Origin: Phyllobacterium chamaecytisi
GTDB taxonomy: Bacteria; Pseudomonadota; Alphaproteobacteria; Rhizobiales; Rhizobiaceae
Assembly: GCF_020164455.1 (NCBI RefSeq)
Contig: NZ_JAIQWW010000013.1
Span: forward strand, 113,730-177,729
Length of the DNA: 64,000 bases
Direction: 5' to 3'
A program made the translations under genes and the position numbers. Shown piece after piece: positions 1 to 9,767 of this stretch; positions within the stretch are counted from its first letter, which is position 1; every line of letters begins with the position of its first letter. Below the pieces are notes generated by a model. It saw only the letters and a list, made by a program, of their open reading frames with translations, ran no database searches and was not told the DNA's origin.

Positions 1-1
1 C

Positions 2-175
2 CAGCGCAACACCGCCTATGTGCTGGTCGATGCCGACATAAAGCCCGGCGATCAGATTGTGGCTGAAGGCGTGCAGTCAGTCCGGCAGGACGGGCTTGTC
101 CAAATTCAGGGACAGCCGGCTCCAGAGGCCAATACCAGCGCGGAGCCAACTGCTTCCGTCGGCGAACGGGGCTGA
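2..175 (+). CDS. RND efflux periplasmic adaptor, C-terminal end (partial)
   Basis: Only the last 57 codons are in the window; the start lies to the left. The tail contains YVLVDADIKPGDQIVAEG, typical of the membrane-proximal end of HlyD/AcrA-type membrane fusion proteins, followed by a low-complexity Pro/Ala/Glu-rich end. Nine bases separate its stop from the GTG start of the RND pump gene, so the two form one operon and presumably one tripartite pump, with the outer-membrane channel encoded elsewhere. The family call rests on the short motif plus the neighbour; the substrate cannot be read from the sequence. Confidence 0.75.
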   Translation, partial: QRNTAYVLVDADIKPGDQIVAEGVQSVRQDGLVQIQGQPAPEANTSAEPTASVGERG

Positions 176-184
176 GGTCCAGCG

Positions 185-3100
185 GTGAGCGCGTCAAACG
201 GACAGAACGATTCCAGTTTTACCGCACTCTTCATTCGTCGACCCGTCATGGCGCTGGTGCTCAATGCCCTGATCGTCGTCGCGGGTCTTGCCGCCTGGTA
301 TGGCGTCGATGTCCGCGAATTGCCCGATGTCGATCGCCCGGTGGTCACGGTCTCGACAGATTTCGAGTCCGCCGCCGCCGAGACTGTGGACCGGGAGCTG
401 ACTTCGGCGATCGAGGGCGCTGTATCGCGCGTTTCCGGCGTCAAGTCGATTTCGTCCAGTTCGTCGTTCGGCAGCAGCCGCGTCACCGTTGAGTTCAATG
501 ATGGTGTCGACCTCAACGTCGCGGCAGCTGATATGCGCGATGCCATCAGCCGCATAACCAACACATTGCCCGATGAGGCCGACCCGCCGCGTATCGTAAA
601 AGCCGATGCCAATTCCGATGCCGTGATGCGCCTGGCCGTCACCTCGGACACCATGGCGGTCGAGGACATGACAGTCCTCGTCGAAGACCAGATCGAGGAC
701 GTGCTCGCTTCGGTCCCGGGCGTCGCCGACGTTCAGGTCAATGGCAACCGCAGCAAGATATTCCGCATCGACATCGATCAGGGCAAGGTTGCCAGCCTCG
801 GCATGAACATCGCGGACATTCGCAACGCACTGACGACGATGGCCTTCGATACCCCTGCCGGTCAGCTCAACAGCAATGACCAAAGCATCGTCGTTCGTGC
901 AACGGCTCCGGTATCAACGCCGGAAGACTTCGAAAACATCATTATCAAAGGTCAGACGAAGATCCGCGACGTGGCCACGGTGACGATGGGCCCCGACATC
1001 GGCACCTCGATTCTGCGTGCCAATGGCAAGACCGGCATCGGTCTCGGCATTATCCGCCAGGCTCAATCCAACACGCTCGATATTTCGAAAGGCGTTCGCG
1101 CCGCGGTCGCGCAATTGCAGCAAACGCTACCCGAGGGTGTCGACATCCGCGTGACAAGCGACGATGCGGACTTCGTCAACGGCGCAGTCCATGAGGTGGA
1201 AATTGCGCTGGGCGTGTCTGTCGTCATTATCATCCTGATCATCTACCTCTTCCTATGGGACATTCGCGCGACCCTTATCCCGGCTGTCAGTCTGCCGGTA
1301 GCGCTGATTGGCACCATTTCTGCTATCTATCTTGCCGGTTTCTCAATCAACATCCTCACGCTGCTCGCCTTGGTGCTGGCGACCGGTCTGGTGGTGGACG
1401 ATGCGATCGTGGTGCTGGAAAACATCGTGCGGCGCCGTAATCAGGGCATGGGGCCACGCGCTGCCGCGGTTCTCGGCACGGAGGAAGTGTTCTTTGCAGT
1501 CATCGCGACGACGGTGACGCTCGCGGCGGTTTTCGTGCCGCTATCCTTCCTTCCTGGCCAGACCGGAGGACTCTTCCGCGAGTTCGGTTTCGTTCTGGCG
1601 ATCTGCGTGCTTCTGTCCGCTGTCGTGGCGTTGACGCTATGCCCGATGCTGGCTTCCCGCTTGCTCAGTGCGAGCGAGGCCAAGCATCAGGATGTCACGC
1701 ACACGCCGGGACGGGTGGCTCGTGTCGGAAGCTGGTTTGGTAATCTTTACAAACGCATGTTGCATGTTTGCCTTGCCGCCCCGTGGATCGTTGTCGTGGT
1801 CTCGGTGCTGTTTGCCGGTGCGGCGTTTGGCGCGTTTTCCCTTCTCAAGCAGGAGTTGACACCAGTCGAAGACCGAGCTTCGGCGTTCCTGCGCATTACC
1901 GCGCCGCAGGGTGTCAGTCTGGAATATCTCGGTGACGAGATGCGTCAGATCGAGCAATTGATCCAGCCGCTACGCGATAGTGGCGAAATCCAGAATACGT
2001 TCTCGATCGCCGGCCAGAACGGCAATACCAACCGTGGCTTCATGGTCCTCAGTCTCGCCACCTGGAAAGAGCGGACGCGGAGCCAGCAGGAGATCCTCGC
2101 CGACGTCTCAAAACGGGTCCGCAACATTCCAGGTATCCAGGTTTTTGCCGCGCAGCCGAACTCTCTCGGTATCCGCGGTGCCGGTAATGGCCTGCAATTT
2201 GCTGTCGTCGGCACCAGTTATGCCGAGCTCGGAACCACCGCCGCAAAGATCGTGGCGGAGCTTGAAAAGGACAGCCGCTTCGACCGGCCCCGCCTCACCA
2301 ATGAGCCGACCCAACCGCAACTGGCCGTGTCGATTGACCGTGAGCGCGCTTCGGATCTCAATATCAATATCACTGGCCTGGCCGAAGCGCTGCAATCGGT
2401 GCTCGATGGCTACAAGGTCGGTTCCGTCTATATCGAAGATCGTTCCTACGATGTGAAACTTGTATCGAGCACAAATCCCATCAATGATCCGACAGACCTT
2501 GAAAACGTGTTCCTGCGCACCGGCGATGGGCGGTTCGTCCCGATGTCGACGATTGCCAAACTCACCGAAGTCGCAGTTCCACCGGCATTGACGCGCGAAC
2601 AGCAGATGCGTTCCGTCGCCATCACCTCGAGCCTCAGACCGGATTTTGCACTCGGCGATGCTTACAAGACCGTGCAGGAGGTCGCCGCACCTTTGCTGCC
2701 CTCCGGCTATCGCATCATTCCTCTGGCTGAAGCGGCGACGCTTGGGGAAAATTCATCCAGTATGGTCACGACTTTCGGCTTTGCCATCCTGATCATCCTA
2801 CTGGTTCTCGCAGCGCAATTTGAAAGCTTTATCAGTGCGGCCGTTGTGATGGCTACGGTTCCGCTTGGCCTTGCCTGCGCTGTCTTTGCCATGGTCATGA
2901 CCGGCACCAGCATGAATGTCTACAGTCAAATCGGACTTGTGCTGCTCGTCGGTATCATGGCGAAGAACGGTATTCTGATCGTCGAATTTGCCAATCATTT
3001 GCGCGATCAGGGCAGAAATGTACGAGACGCCATCGAAGAGGCCTCTAACATCCGTCTGCGCCCCGTCGTGATGACCATGCTCTGCGCCATTCTTGGCGGC

Positions 3101-3322
3101 GTGCCGCTTGTCCTCGCCAGCGGCGCGGGCGCCGAAGCGCGTATCGCGCTCGGCTGGGTCATCGTTGGCGGTCTCGGCATGGCAACCGCCTCGACGCTCT
3201 TCCTGACGCCGGTCGCCTATCTGCTGCTGGCCGGCTTTTCCAAGCCGAAAGCCGAGGAAGAAGCGCGACTCAACCGAGAGCTCCTGGAAGTCGCTTCGCA
3301 ACCACCGCTGGCGGCGGAATAA
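185..3322 (+). CDS. RND efflux transporter, inner-membrane permease subunit
   Basis: This 1045-residue protein has the usual length and duplicated architecture of AcrB/MexB-type pumps: one N-terminal membrane helix (about residues 15-35), a large periplasmic loop, a block of helices around 335-500, then the same pattern repeated. The proton-relay pair is present (D405-D406 in VVDDAIVVLENI), as is the matching lysine region near residue 940 (GIMAKNGILIVEFA). It uses proton motive force to drive substrates out through the periplasmic adaptor encoded just upstream. The start is GTG at 185, nine bases after the adaptor stop. Hydrophobe/amphiphile versus other RND substrate classes cannot be separated here. 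Confidence 0.93.
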   Translation: MSASNGQNDSSFTALFIRRPVMALVLNALIVVAGLAAWYGVDVRELPDVDRPVVTVSTDFESAAAETVDRELTSAIEGAVSRVSGVKSISSSSSFGSSRVTVEFNDGVDLNVAAADMRDAISRITNTLPDEADPPRIVKADANSDAVMRLAVTSDTMAVEDMTVLVEDQIEDVLASVPGVADVQVNGNRSKIFRIDIDQGKVASLGMNIADIRNALTTMAFDTPAGQLNSNDQSIVVRATAPVSTPEDFENIIIKGQTKIRDVATVTMGPDIGTSILRANGKTGIGLGIIRQAQSNTLDISKGVRAAVAQLQQTLPEGVDIRVTSDDADFVNGAVHEVEIALGVSVVIIILIIYLFLWDIRATLIPAVSLPVALIGTISAIYLAGFSINILTLLALVLATGLVVDDAIVVLENIVRRRNQGMGPRAAAVLGTEEVFFAVIATTVTLAAVFVPLSFLPGQTGGLFREFGFVLAICVLLSAVVALTLCPMLASRLLSASEAKHQDVTHTPGRVARVGSWFGNLYKRMLHVCLAAPWIVVVVSVLFAGAAFGAFSLLKQELTPVEDRASAFLRITAPQGVSLEYLGDEMRQIEQLIQPLRDSGEIQNTFSIAGQNGNTNRGFMVLSLATWKERTRSQQEILADVSKRVRNIPGIQVFAAQPNSLGIRGAGNGLQFAVVGTSYAELGTTAAKIVAELEKDSRFDRPRLTNEPTQPQLAVSIDRERASDLNINITGLAEALQSVLDGYKVGSVYIEDRSYDVKLVSSTNPINDPTDLENVFLRTGDGRFVPMSTIAKLTEVAVPPALTREQQMRSVAITSSLRPDFALGDAYKTVQEVAAPLLPSGYRIIPLAEAATLGENSSSMVTTFGFAILIILLVLAAQFESFISAAVVMATVPLGLACAVFAMVMTGTSMNVYSQIGLVLLVGIMAKNGILIVEFANHLRDQGRNVRDAIEEASNIRLRPVVMTMLCAILGGVPLVLASGAGAEARIALGWVIVGGLGMATASTLFLTPVAYLLLAGFSKPKAEEEARLNRELLEVASQPPLAAE

Positions 3323-3566
3323 CGGGCATCAGGTTTGGAATAGATTGCGCTAATCGGCTCGATTTCCGAATTTCTTTGACTATCGTATTATTGACGGCGT
3401 TCCGTTGCACCTATAGCCAAATCCTGCGGTTTTCCTCGGGAGGAACCTCCAAAACTCTTTTCTACAGTCTATGCCATCGTGCGGGTAACATGCATGTCGA
3501 TGGCCGGTCGTTACTGCATGCGGACTATTTTTAAAAGAAGCATTTTTTTATTCATTGGGAGGAATC

Positions 3567-6500
3567 ATGGCTTCGTTTCGAATGCTGTCGGGGGCCTTGG
3601 CATGTTGTATCATGCTGGCCGGCTGCAATGACTCAAACAAAACAGCGGGTACGGACGACGGGTCCGGAACCTTTGTCTCGTGCGCAGGCGCCCTTGTTGA
3701 TGGCAAATGCGTCATCACGCCGGAAGTAGTTACGAGCGCCTGTGAGAAAGGCACATTGATCGACGGAAAATGCATTGTGACACCCGTCGCCGTCACCGTA
3801 TGCCAGACGGGCACGCTGGCTGATGGCCAATGCATCGTCACGCCCGTTGTAGCCTCGGTATGCCAGACCGGCACCCTTGAAGGCGACAAGTGCGTCGTCA
3901 AGCCGGATGTGACCTTGGTATGCCAAACGGGAAAGCTCGAAGTCGACAAATGCGTCGTCAAACCCGATATCATTACCGCCAAGTGTGAGACGGGCACCCT
4001 CGAAGACGGAAAATGCGTCATCAAACCGAATGTGGTGACTAGCGCGTGTGAGAAGGGCACTCGTGTTGGCAACGAGTGCGTCGTCACCCCCGTTATGGTT
4101 ACGCGGTGTGAATCAGGGACGCTCGACGGTGACGAGTGCATCGTTGTCAAGATTCCGCCCGTTGCCGATCCCGTCAATCGGGATGATGGCATCAAGCGTG
4201 TGGATTGGAATGGCAGCAGTGCCGAGATCACCACCACCGATTCGGTTTCGGGTCTGCGCAATTATCTACTAAAGACTAATCAAGACCGGTGGAAAGAGAA
4301 GACGACGGATCCGGACAGGCCCAAACAACTCAGCATCAAGGAACAAGCCGACGACCCCACGATTCGCACCGGCAGCCAGATGTTCGATGGCCTGTTTGCC
4401 CTGGCAATACAGGAAGCGAGGGAACTGACCGTCACCTCGATTAAGAACGAAGCGTACAACAACAAAGAGGCCATATCCTGTGGCGGCACGATCGGCTGCT
4501 ACCAATCGGGAGAAAGGTGGACCTATGTTTGGACGCGCGATACGGCCTATGCGGTTGATCTTGGCCTGGCGCAGATCAACCCGCAGGCCGCCAAAAACAG
4601 CCTGTTATTCAAACTGTCAAAGCGTCGTAATGCAACGCAGACACTCGGCGCTGAGACGGCGGAAATCGTTCAGGACACCGGCAGTGGCGGAAGCTGGCCG
4701 GTCAGCACAGACCGCGTCGTCTGGGCACGAGCCGCTTTCGAGCTGCTCAAATATCTCGATGGCGATGATCGCACGCAATTCCTCAATGATGCCTACACGG
4801 GTATCCGCAACACGATCGAAAACGATCGTATTGCGGCCTATGACGCCCGCGACGGATTGTATCGCGGCGAAACCTCGTTCCTCGATTGGCGCGAACAGAC
4901 CTATCCCAATTGGACGGAGAAAACGGTCGTGCACATTGCGATGTCGAAAACCCTGTCTACCAACATCAATCACTGGAAGATTCTCGATGTCGCAGCGAAA
5001 TTGGCTGTCGAGCTGAACAAAACTTCGGACGCCACGAAATATGTCGGTTGGGCCGACGATCTGAAACAACGCATAAAGGATGATCTGTGGTTGAAGGATG
5101 CCGGCATGTTCAGCATGATGAAAACCACCGAGCTCGATCAGGCTCCGGTGCGTCGTTTTGAATTGCTGGGAGAGGCTCTGGCCATTCAGGATGGCATTGC
5201 CGATAAAGTTCAGACAACGAGTATTCTGCAGAATTACCCGCACACAGCTGCCGGCGCAGCGGTTGTCTGGCCACAGATGCGAGGTGTGAAGGTCTATCAC
5301 AACAGGGCGATCTGGCCGTTCGTTTCAGGCTATCTGATCAAGGCCGCGGCCAAAGGGCATAATTCCGAGGTGGTCAATCGTAACTTCGATACACTTATCA
5401 ACGGCGCAGCATTGAACCTGTCGAACATGGAGAATTTCGAATTCACCAATCTGGCGGTAACAGCGCCAAAGGACGAAGACCGCCCGGAAATCGATTCCGA
5501 CAAGCAATTATGGTCGGTGGGCGGCTACATTGGTTCCGTGCTCGACGTTGTCTTCGGGCGTGACGCCGATACGTCGGGCATCCGATTCCAGCCTTTCATC
5601 ACCAAAAAGATGCACAAAAACATCTTTAATGGTGCCCGTCAGCTGCAGTTGAAGGACCTCGTTTATCGCGGCAAGAAAATCACGGTAAAAGTGAATTTGC
5701 CGGCAGTTGGTACAAGTAATGATGGATATTACTCAATCTCAACAGCAGAATTGAACGGCGCACAGATCGATCGGAATAGGTACACACCCCCATCCGCTCT
5801 GAAGGATGACAAGGTTAATGTCTTTGTCATCAGCGTGGTTGACAACGCATCCGACGGCGGGACGGCACGCGTTGTCAACCCCAGCCAGTACTACGGCCCT
5901 GAACCCCTCAACCTTGGTCTAACCGCAGGCGACTGGGCAATAAAAAAAGGTGCGGACGGATTGAATAATTTGTCCTGGACGCCGCCGTCGTCAATATATC
6001 CTATTGCAATCAACGTTTACCGCAATGGAGAATTGGTTAAGGCCAACGTAATTGGTAACGAATGGAAAGACGATAAAAGCAAACTTGACAGTCAGACATT
6101 GTGCTATTCGCTGGAGGCGCAAATTACCAGTGGATTGAGGAACGTCTCGCAACGCACAAATCCTGCCTGCTATTGGGGCAATGACAGGCTGACATTTCTC
6201 AGCGCCGACATGGCAGTAAACAACATTGTTTCTGGCTCGCCGGCGCAACTGAAGGACGACCATGGCCGCCGTGCATGGTCGGACTGGGGCGTTCCTGGCG
6301 AGGAGCTGACATTCGCCTTCACGCCCTCAATTAGCGGTAGCTATCATGTTCTCCTACGCTACGGTAACGGCTTTGGCCCTGTGAATACCGGGGTAACAGC
6401 GGCAGTCAAGCAAATAGAGATAACGGGCGCTAGTCAGGCTCCGAGCAAAGGCGTCGTGGTCATGCCGCATTTGCCAAACTGGGATACCTGGGGCGAATCC

Positions 6501-6674
6501 ACCCCTGCCACGGCAAAACTGACGGCCGGTACATCCTACAAAATCAAGCTTAGTGATTATTACAACATGTCCTATCTCGCCTCAAACTCAACCTACAGCG
6601 GCAGCGGTGGTGCGGGGGGCATATCGAACCGGGCCAATATTGCTGAGTTGATATTGCGGCGCATGGCCGATTGA
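3567..6674 (+). CDS. Large lipoprotein: cysteine-pair repeats plus six-hairpin glycosidase-like domain
   Basis: This 1035-residue protein begins at ATG 3567, behind a strong GGGAGGA ribosome site, in preference to a TTG 12 bases upstream. A short signal peptide ends in the lipobox LAGC (Cys20). Residues 39 to about 200 hold eight repeats of about 20 residues, each with two cysteines in the pattern C-x(8-9)-C, for example CEKGTLIDGKCIVTP. A catalytic-like region follows with GERWTYVWTRDTAYAVD near residue 315 and QLWSVGGYIGSVLD near 645, resembling (alpha/alpha)6 six-hairpin glycosidases (GH15/GH63-like). The C-terminus carries a fibronectin-III-like stretch and a beta-sandwich that may bind carbohydrate. 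Substrate is unknown. Single-gene unit: a terminator follows directly. Confidence 0.75.
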   Translation: MASFRMLSGALACCIMLAGCNDSNKTAGTDDGSGTFVSCAGALVDGKCVITPEVVTSACEKGTLIDGKCIVTPVAVTVCQTGTLADGQCIVTPVVASVCQTGTLEGDKCVVKPDVTLVCQTGKLEVDKCVVKPDIITAKCETGTLEDGKCVIKPNVVTSACEKGTRVGNECVVTPVMVTRCESGTLDGDECIVVKIPPVADPVNRDDGIKRVDWNGSSAEITTTDSVSGLRNYLLKTNQDRWKEKTTDPDRPKQLSIKEQADDPTIRTGSQMFDGLFALAIQEARELTVTSIKNEAYNNKEAISCGGTIGCYQSGERWTYVWTRDTAYAVDLGLAQINPQAAKNSLLFKLSKRRNATQTLGAETAEIVQDTGSGGSWPVSTDRVVWARAAFELLKYLDGDDRTQFLNDAYTGIRNTIENDRIAAYDARDGLYRGETSFLDWREQTYPNWTEKTVVHIAMSKTLSTNINHWKILDVAAKLAVELNKTSDATKYVGWADDLKQRIKDDLWLKDAGMFSMMKTTELDQAPVRRFELLGEALAIQDGIADKVQTTSILQNYPHTAAGAAVVWPQMRGVKVYHNRAIWPFVSGYLIKAAAKGHNSEVVNRNFDTLINGAALNLSNMENFEFTNLAVTAPKDEDRPEIDSDKQLWSVGGYIGSVLDVVFGRDADTSGIRFQPFITKKMHKNIFNGARQLQLKDLVYRGKKITVKVNLPAVGTSNDGYYSISTAELNGAQIDRNRYTPPSALKDDKVNVFVISVVDNASDGGTARVVNPSQYYGPEPLNLGLTAGDWAIKKGADGLNNLSWTPPSSIYPIAINVYRNGELVKANVIGNEWKDDKSKLDSQTLCYSLEAQITSGLRNVSQRTNPACYWGNDRLTFLSADMAVNNIVSGSPAQLKDDHGRRAWSDWGVPGEELTFAFTPSISGSYHVLLRYGNGFGPVNTGVTAAVKQIEITGASQAPSKGVVVMPHLPNWDTWGESTPATAKLTAGTSYKIKLSDYYNMSYLASNSTYSGSGGAGGISNRANIAELILRRMAD

Positions 6675-6703
6675 GAATTACTGTCATTGTGATGTGCAAA
6701 AGA

Positions 6704-6729
6704 GATGGCCCTGCTCGGCCATCTTTTTT
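6704..6729 (+). terminator. Rho-independent terminator
   Basis: A perfect 7-bp stem (GATGGCC / GGCCATC, arms 6704-6710 and 6717-6723) with a 6-base loop is followed at once by six T residues. It lies 29 bases after the stop of the lipoprotein gene and well before preT, so it ends the lipoprotein transcript. Confidence 0.9.
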
Positions 6730-6887
6730 GAGCTCGGCCGCGACGATGCCATTTCTTGACCGTTTGATAAAAAATTTGACCTTCCGTGAAAATCTGCCAT
6801 TCTTCCATACAGGTCCGGACGTACCGGCCATCGAAGACTGCTGATCCATGGGAACCGGACGCAGTCCAAACGAGGAGATGAGATTTC

Positions 6888-8345
6888 ATGGGATCGATGG
6901 ATTCTGGAATCCGTGACGTCAAAGCCGGGCGGCTTGCATCCGGCGCCTATGCGGAAGTGTTTGCCGATCTTCATCCGCCGCTAAGCCGGCACGAAGCCTT
7001 TGTCGAATCGGACCGGTGTTACTTCTGCTACGACGCACCATGCATGAATGCCTGCCCGACCGGCATCGATATTCCCCTGTTCATTCGCGAGATCGCGGCA
7101 GACAATCCTACCGGTTCTGCCAAAACCATTCTCTCCGAAAACATCCTTGGCGGCATGTGCGCCCGCGTCTGCCCCACCGAGACGTTGTGCGAGCAGGCTT
7201 GCGTACGCGAAGTGGCGGAAGGCAAGCCAGTGAAGATCGGCTTGTTGCAGCGTTACGCTACCGATCATTTGATGGCCAATGGCCAGCATCCCTTCAAGCG
7301 CGCCGAGCCTACGGGCAAATCCATCGCGGTCGTCGGCGCTGGACCAGCGGGTCTGTCCGCCGCCCACCGTCTGGCCATGCATGGTCACGATGTGACCATT
7401 TTTGAAGCGCGCCCCAAGGCGGGCGGCCTCAACGAATATGGTATCGCTGCCTATAAGAGCGTCGATGACTTCGCCCAGAAGGAACTCGACTTCATTCTCG
7501 AAATCGGCGGCATCTCCATCCAGAACGACAAGGCTCTCGGGCGCGATATCAGCCTTGATGCGCTGAGAGCAGGTTTCGATGCAGTGTTTCTCGGCATGGG
7601 GCTGCCGGGCGTCAACGATCTTGGCCTCGAGGGCGAAGACGCCGCCGGCTGTATCGATGCGGTGGATTACATTTCGGTGCTTCGCCAGAGCGATAATCTG
7701 TCAGAAATCCCTGTCGGCCGGGATGTCGTCGTCATCGGCGGCGGCATGACCGCGATTGACGTTGCGGTACAGACGAAACTGCTCGGTGCGGAGAATGTCA
7801 TTATCGCATATCGCCGCGGCCCGGAAAACATGAATGCCAGTGATTTCGAACAGGAACTCGCGCTGAAGAATGGCGTGATCATTCGCCACTGGCTGCAGCC
7901 TCGCGCGCTGACCCGCAACGAACATGGCGAGGTTTGCGGTATAACGCTGGATTATACCGCCATGACCGACGGCCGCCTTGGCGTTTCAGGTGAGAGCATC
8001 ACGCTTGCCAGCGATCAGATATTCAAGGCAATTGGTCAGACGCCAGCTGAGGCGGTGCTTGCCGAAGCGAATATCGCCCTCACCAGAGGACGTATAAGTG
8101 TTGACGATGAGGGACGCACGTCGATCCCGGGCATCTGGGCCGGCGGCGATTGTGTTGCAGATGGCGAAGATCTGACCGTCGCGGCCGTACAGGACGGCAA
8201 AATAGCGGCGGAATCAATTCACCGTACGCTGATGCAACAACCGGAAAAGGTCAGCGGCTTCGTCGAAGCTATCATGGCTGACAGTTCGGACGGCGCGTCG
8301 GTTCCGGAACAGCAACCGAATCATCCAAGTCATTTAGTCAGCTAA
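6888..8345 (+). CDS. preT: NAD-dependent dihydropyrimidine dehydrogenase, subunit PreT
   Basis: This 485-residue flavoprotein transfers electrons from NAD(P)H to its partner PreA, for reduction of uracil and thymine to the dihydro forms in the cytoplasm. The N-terminal third carries clustered cysteines for iron-sulfur centres (CYFCYDAPCMNACP; CARVCPTETLCEQAC), as in the GltD-like/DPYD N-terminal domain. Two Rossmann motifs follow: VVGAGPAGLSAAHRLA (about residue 145) for FAD and VVIGGGMTAIDVA (about 280) for NAD(P). A second possible ATG lies three codons in. preA follows 11 bases downstream, so the pair is co-transcribed. No dihydropyrimidinase or beta-ureidopropionase gene is adjacent. Confidence 0.92.
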   Translation: MGSMDSGIRDVKAGRLASGAYAEVFADLHPPLSRHEAFVESDRCYFCYDAPCMNACPTGIDIPLFIREIAADNPTGSAKTILSENILGGMCARVCPTETLCEQACVREVAEGKPVKIGLLQRYATDHLMANGQHPFKRAEPTGKSIAVVGAGPAGLSAAHRLAMHGHDVTIFEARPKAGGLNEYGIAAYKSVDDFAQKELDFILEIGGISIQNDKALGRDISLDALRAGFDAVFLGMGLPGVNDLGLEGEDAAGCIDAVDYISVLRQSDNLSEIPVGRDVVVIGGGMTAIDVAVQTKLLGAENVIIAYRRGPENMNASDFEQELALKNGVIIRHWLQPRALTRNEHGEVCGITLDYTAMTDGRLGVSGESITLASDQIFKAIGQTPAEAVLAEANIALTRGRISVDDEGRTSIPGIWAGGDCVADGEDLTVAAVQDGKIAAESIHRTLMQQPEKVSGFVEAIMADSSDGASVPEQQPNHPSHLVS

Positions 8346-8356
8346 AGGAAACTGCC

Positions 8357-9667
8357 ATGGCTGATCTTTCAACGAATTTCCTCGGCATTAAATCTCCGAA
8401 CCCTTTCTGGCTCGCCTCTGCTCCACCCACGGACAAGGCCTATAATGTCGAGCGCGCCTTCAAGGCGGGCTGGGGCGGCGTTGTCTGGAAAACCCTGGGC
8501 GAAGAAGGCCCTCCTGTCGTCAATGTCAACGGACCGCGCTATGGCGCTATTCACGGCCCTGACCGGCGCCTGCTGGGCTTTAACAATATCGAACTCATCA
8601 CGGACCGCCCGCTCGAAGTGAACCTGCGGGAAATGACCGAGGTGAAAAAGAAATGGCCAGATCGCGCCTTGATCGCTTCGATCATGGTACCCTGCGAGGA
8701 GGAAGCCTGGAAGGCCATCCTGCCACTGGTGGAAGCCACTGGCTCCGATGGCATCGAATTGAATTTTGGCTGCCCGCATGGCATGTCCGAGCGCGGCATG
8801 GGCGCCGCCGTCGGCCAGGTGCCCGAATACATCGAGATGGTGGTGCGCTGGTGCAAACAATATACCCGTATGCCGGTCATCACCAAGCTGACGCCAAACA
8901 TCACTGACATTCGCAAACCCGCGCGCGCCGCCAAATCTGGCGGTACCGATGCCGTCTCGCTCATCAACACCATCAACTCGATTGTTTCAGTTGATCTCGA
9001 TAACTTCGCCCCGAACCCGACGATCGATGGACGCGGCTCGCATGGCGGCTATTGCGGCCCGGCGGTAAAGCCGATTGCGCTGAACATGGTAGCGGAAATC
9101 GCCCGCGATCCTGAAACACGCGGCCTGCCGATCTCCGGCATCGGCGGTATCACCACATGGCGCGACGCGGCGGAATTCATCGCACTCGGCTGCGGTAATG
9201 TGCAGGTCTGCACGGCAGCCATGACCTATGGTTTCAAGGTTGTGCAGGAAATGATTTCCGGTCTTTCCGACTGGATGGATTCCCGCGGATTCCGCACCAT
9301 CGACGATTTCCAGGGCCTCGCCGTGCCGAATGTTACCGACTGGCAGTACCTCAACCTGAACTACATCACCAAAGCGCGGATCGATCAGGAGCTATGCATC
9401 AAATGCGGCCGCTGCCATATCGTCTGCGAGGACACATCGCATCAAGCGATCACATCGATGGTCGATGGCGCCCGGCACTTCGAAGTCATCGACGAGGAAT
9501 GCGTTGGCTGTAACCTTTGCGTCAGTGTTTGCCCTGTTGAAAACTGCATCACCATGGAACCGATGGTTTCAGGTGTTGATCCGCGCACCAAAATGCCGAT
9601 CCAGCCGGATTACGCCAACTGGACCACGCATCCGAACAATCCGATGGCAAAGCTGGCCGCCGAGTGA
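8357..9667 (+). CDS. preA: NAD-dependent dihydropyrimidine dehydrogenase, subunit PreA
   Basis: This 436-residue catalytic subunit has an FMN-binding dihydroorotate-dehydrogenase-like TIM barrel (motifs such as GIELNFGCPHG and PISGIGGI) followed by a C-terminal ferredoxin domain with two 4Fe-4S motifs, CIKCGRCHIVC and CVGCNLCVSVCP. It accepts electrons from PreT and reduces uracil or thymine. The ATG is preceded by AAAGGA. The length matches the bacterial PreA/PydB family. With preT it gives the first, reversible step of the reductive pyrimidine pathway; the hydrolase steps must be encoded elsewhere. Confidence 0.93.
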   Translation: MADLSTNFLGIKSPNPFWLASAPPTDKAYNVERAFKAGWGGVVWKTLGEEGPPVVNVNGPRYGAIHGPDRRLLGFNNIELITDRPLEVNLREMTEVKKKWPDRALIASIMVPCEEEAWKAILPLVEATGSDGIELNFGCPHGMSERGMGAAVGQVPEYIEMVVRWCKQYTRMPVITKLTPNITDIRKPARAAKSGGTDAVSLINTINSIVSVDLDNFAPNPTIDGRGSHGGYCGPAVKPIALNMVAEIARDPETRGLPISGIGGITTWRDAAEFIALGCGNVQVCTAAMTYGFKVVQEMISGLSDWMDSRGFRTIDDFQGLAVPNVTDWQYLNLNYITKARIDQELCIKCGRCHIVCEDTSHQAITSMVDGARHFEVIDEECVGCNLCVSVCPVENCITMEPMVSGVDPRTKMPIQPDYANWTTHPNNPMAKLAAE

Positions 9668-9767
9668 GCGCCGGGTTCGATTAGGGGCTGCGACAGCGCA
9701 TCTATTGACTGACAGGGGCGGAATATGAAAAGTCCGGCGCAGTGAAAATGCAGCAGGTAGCAACACC

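Noticed and set aside
3681..4145. Tandem repeat array considered as a CRISPR-like or non-coding repeat
   Set aside because: The repeats keep codon frame and encode alternating cysteine pairs inside a large lipoprotein gene, so they are protein repeats.
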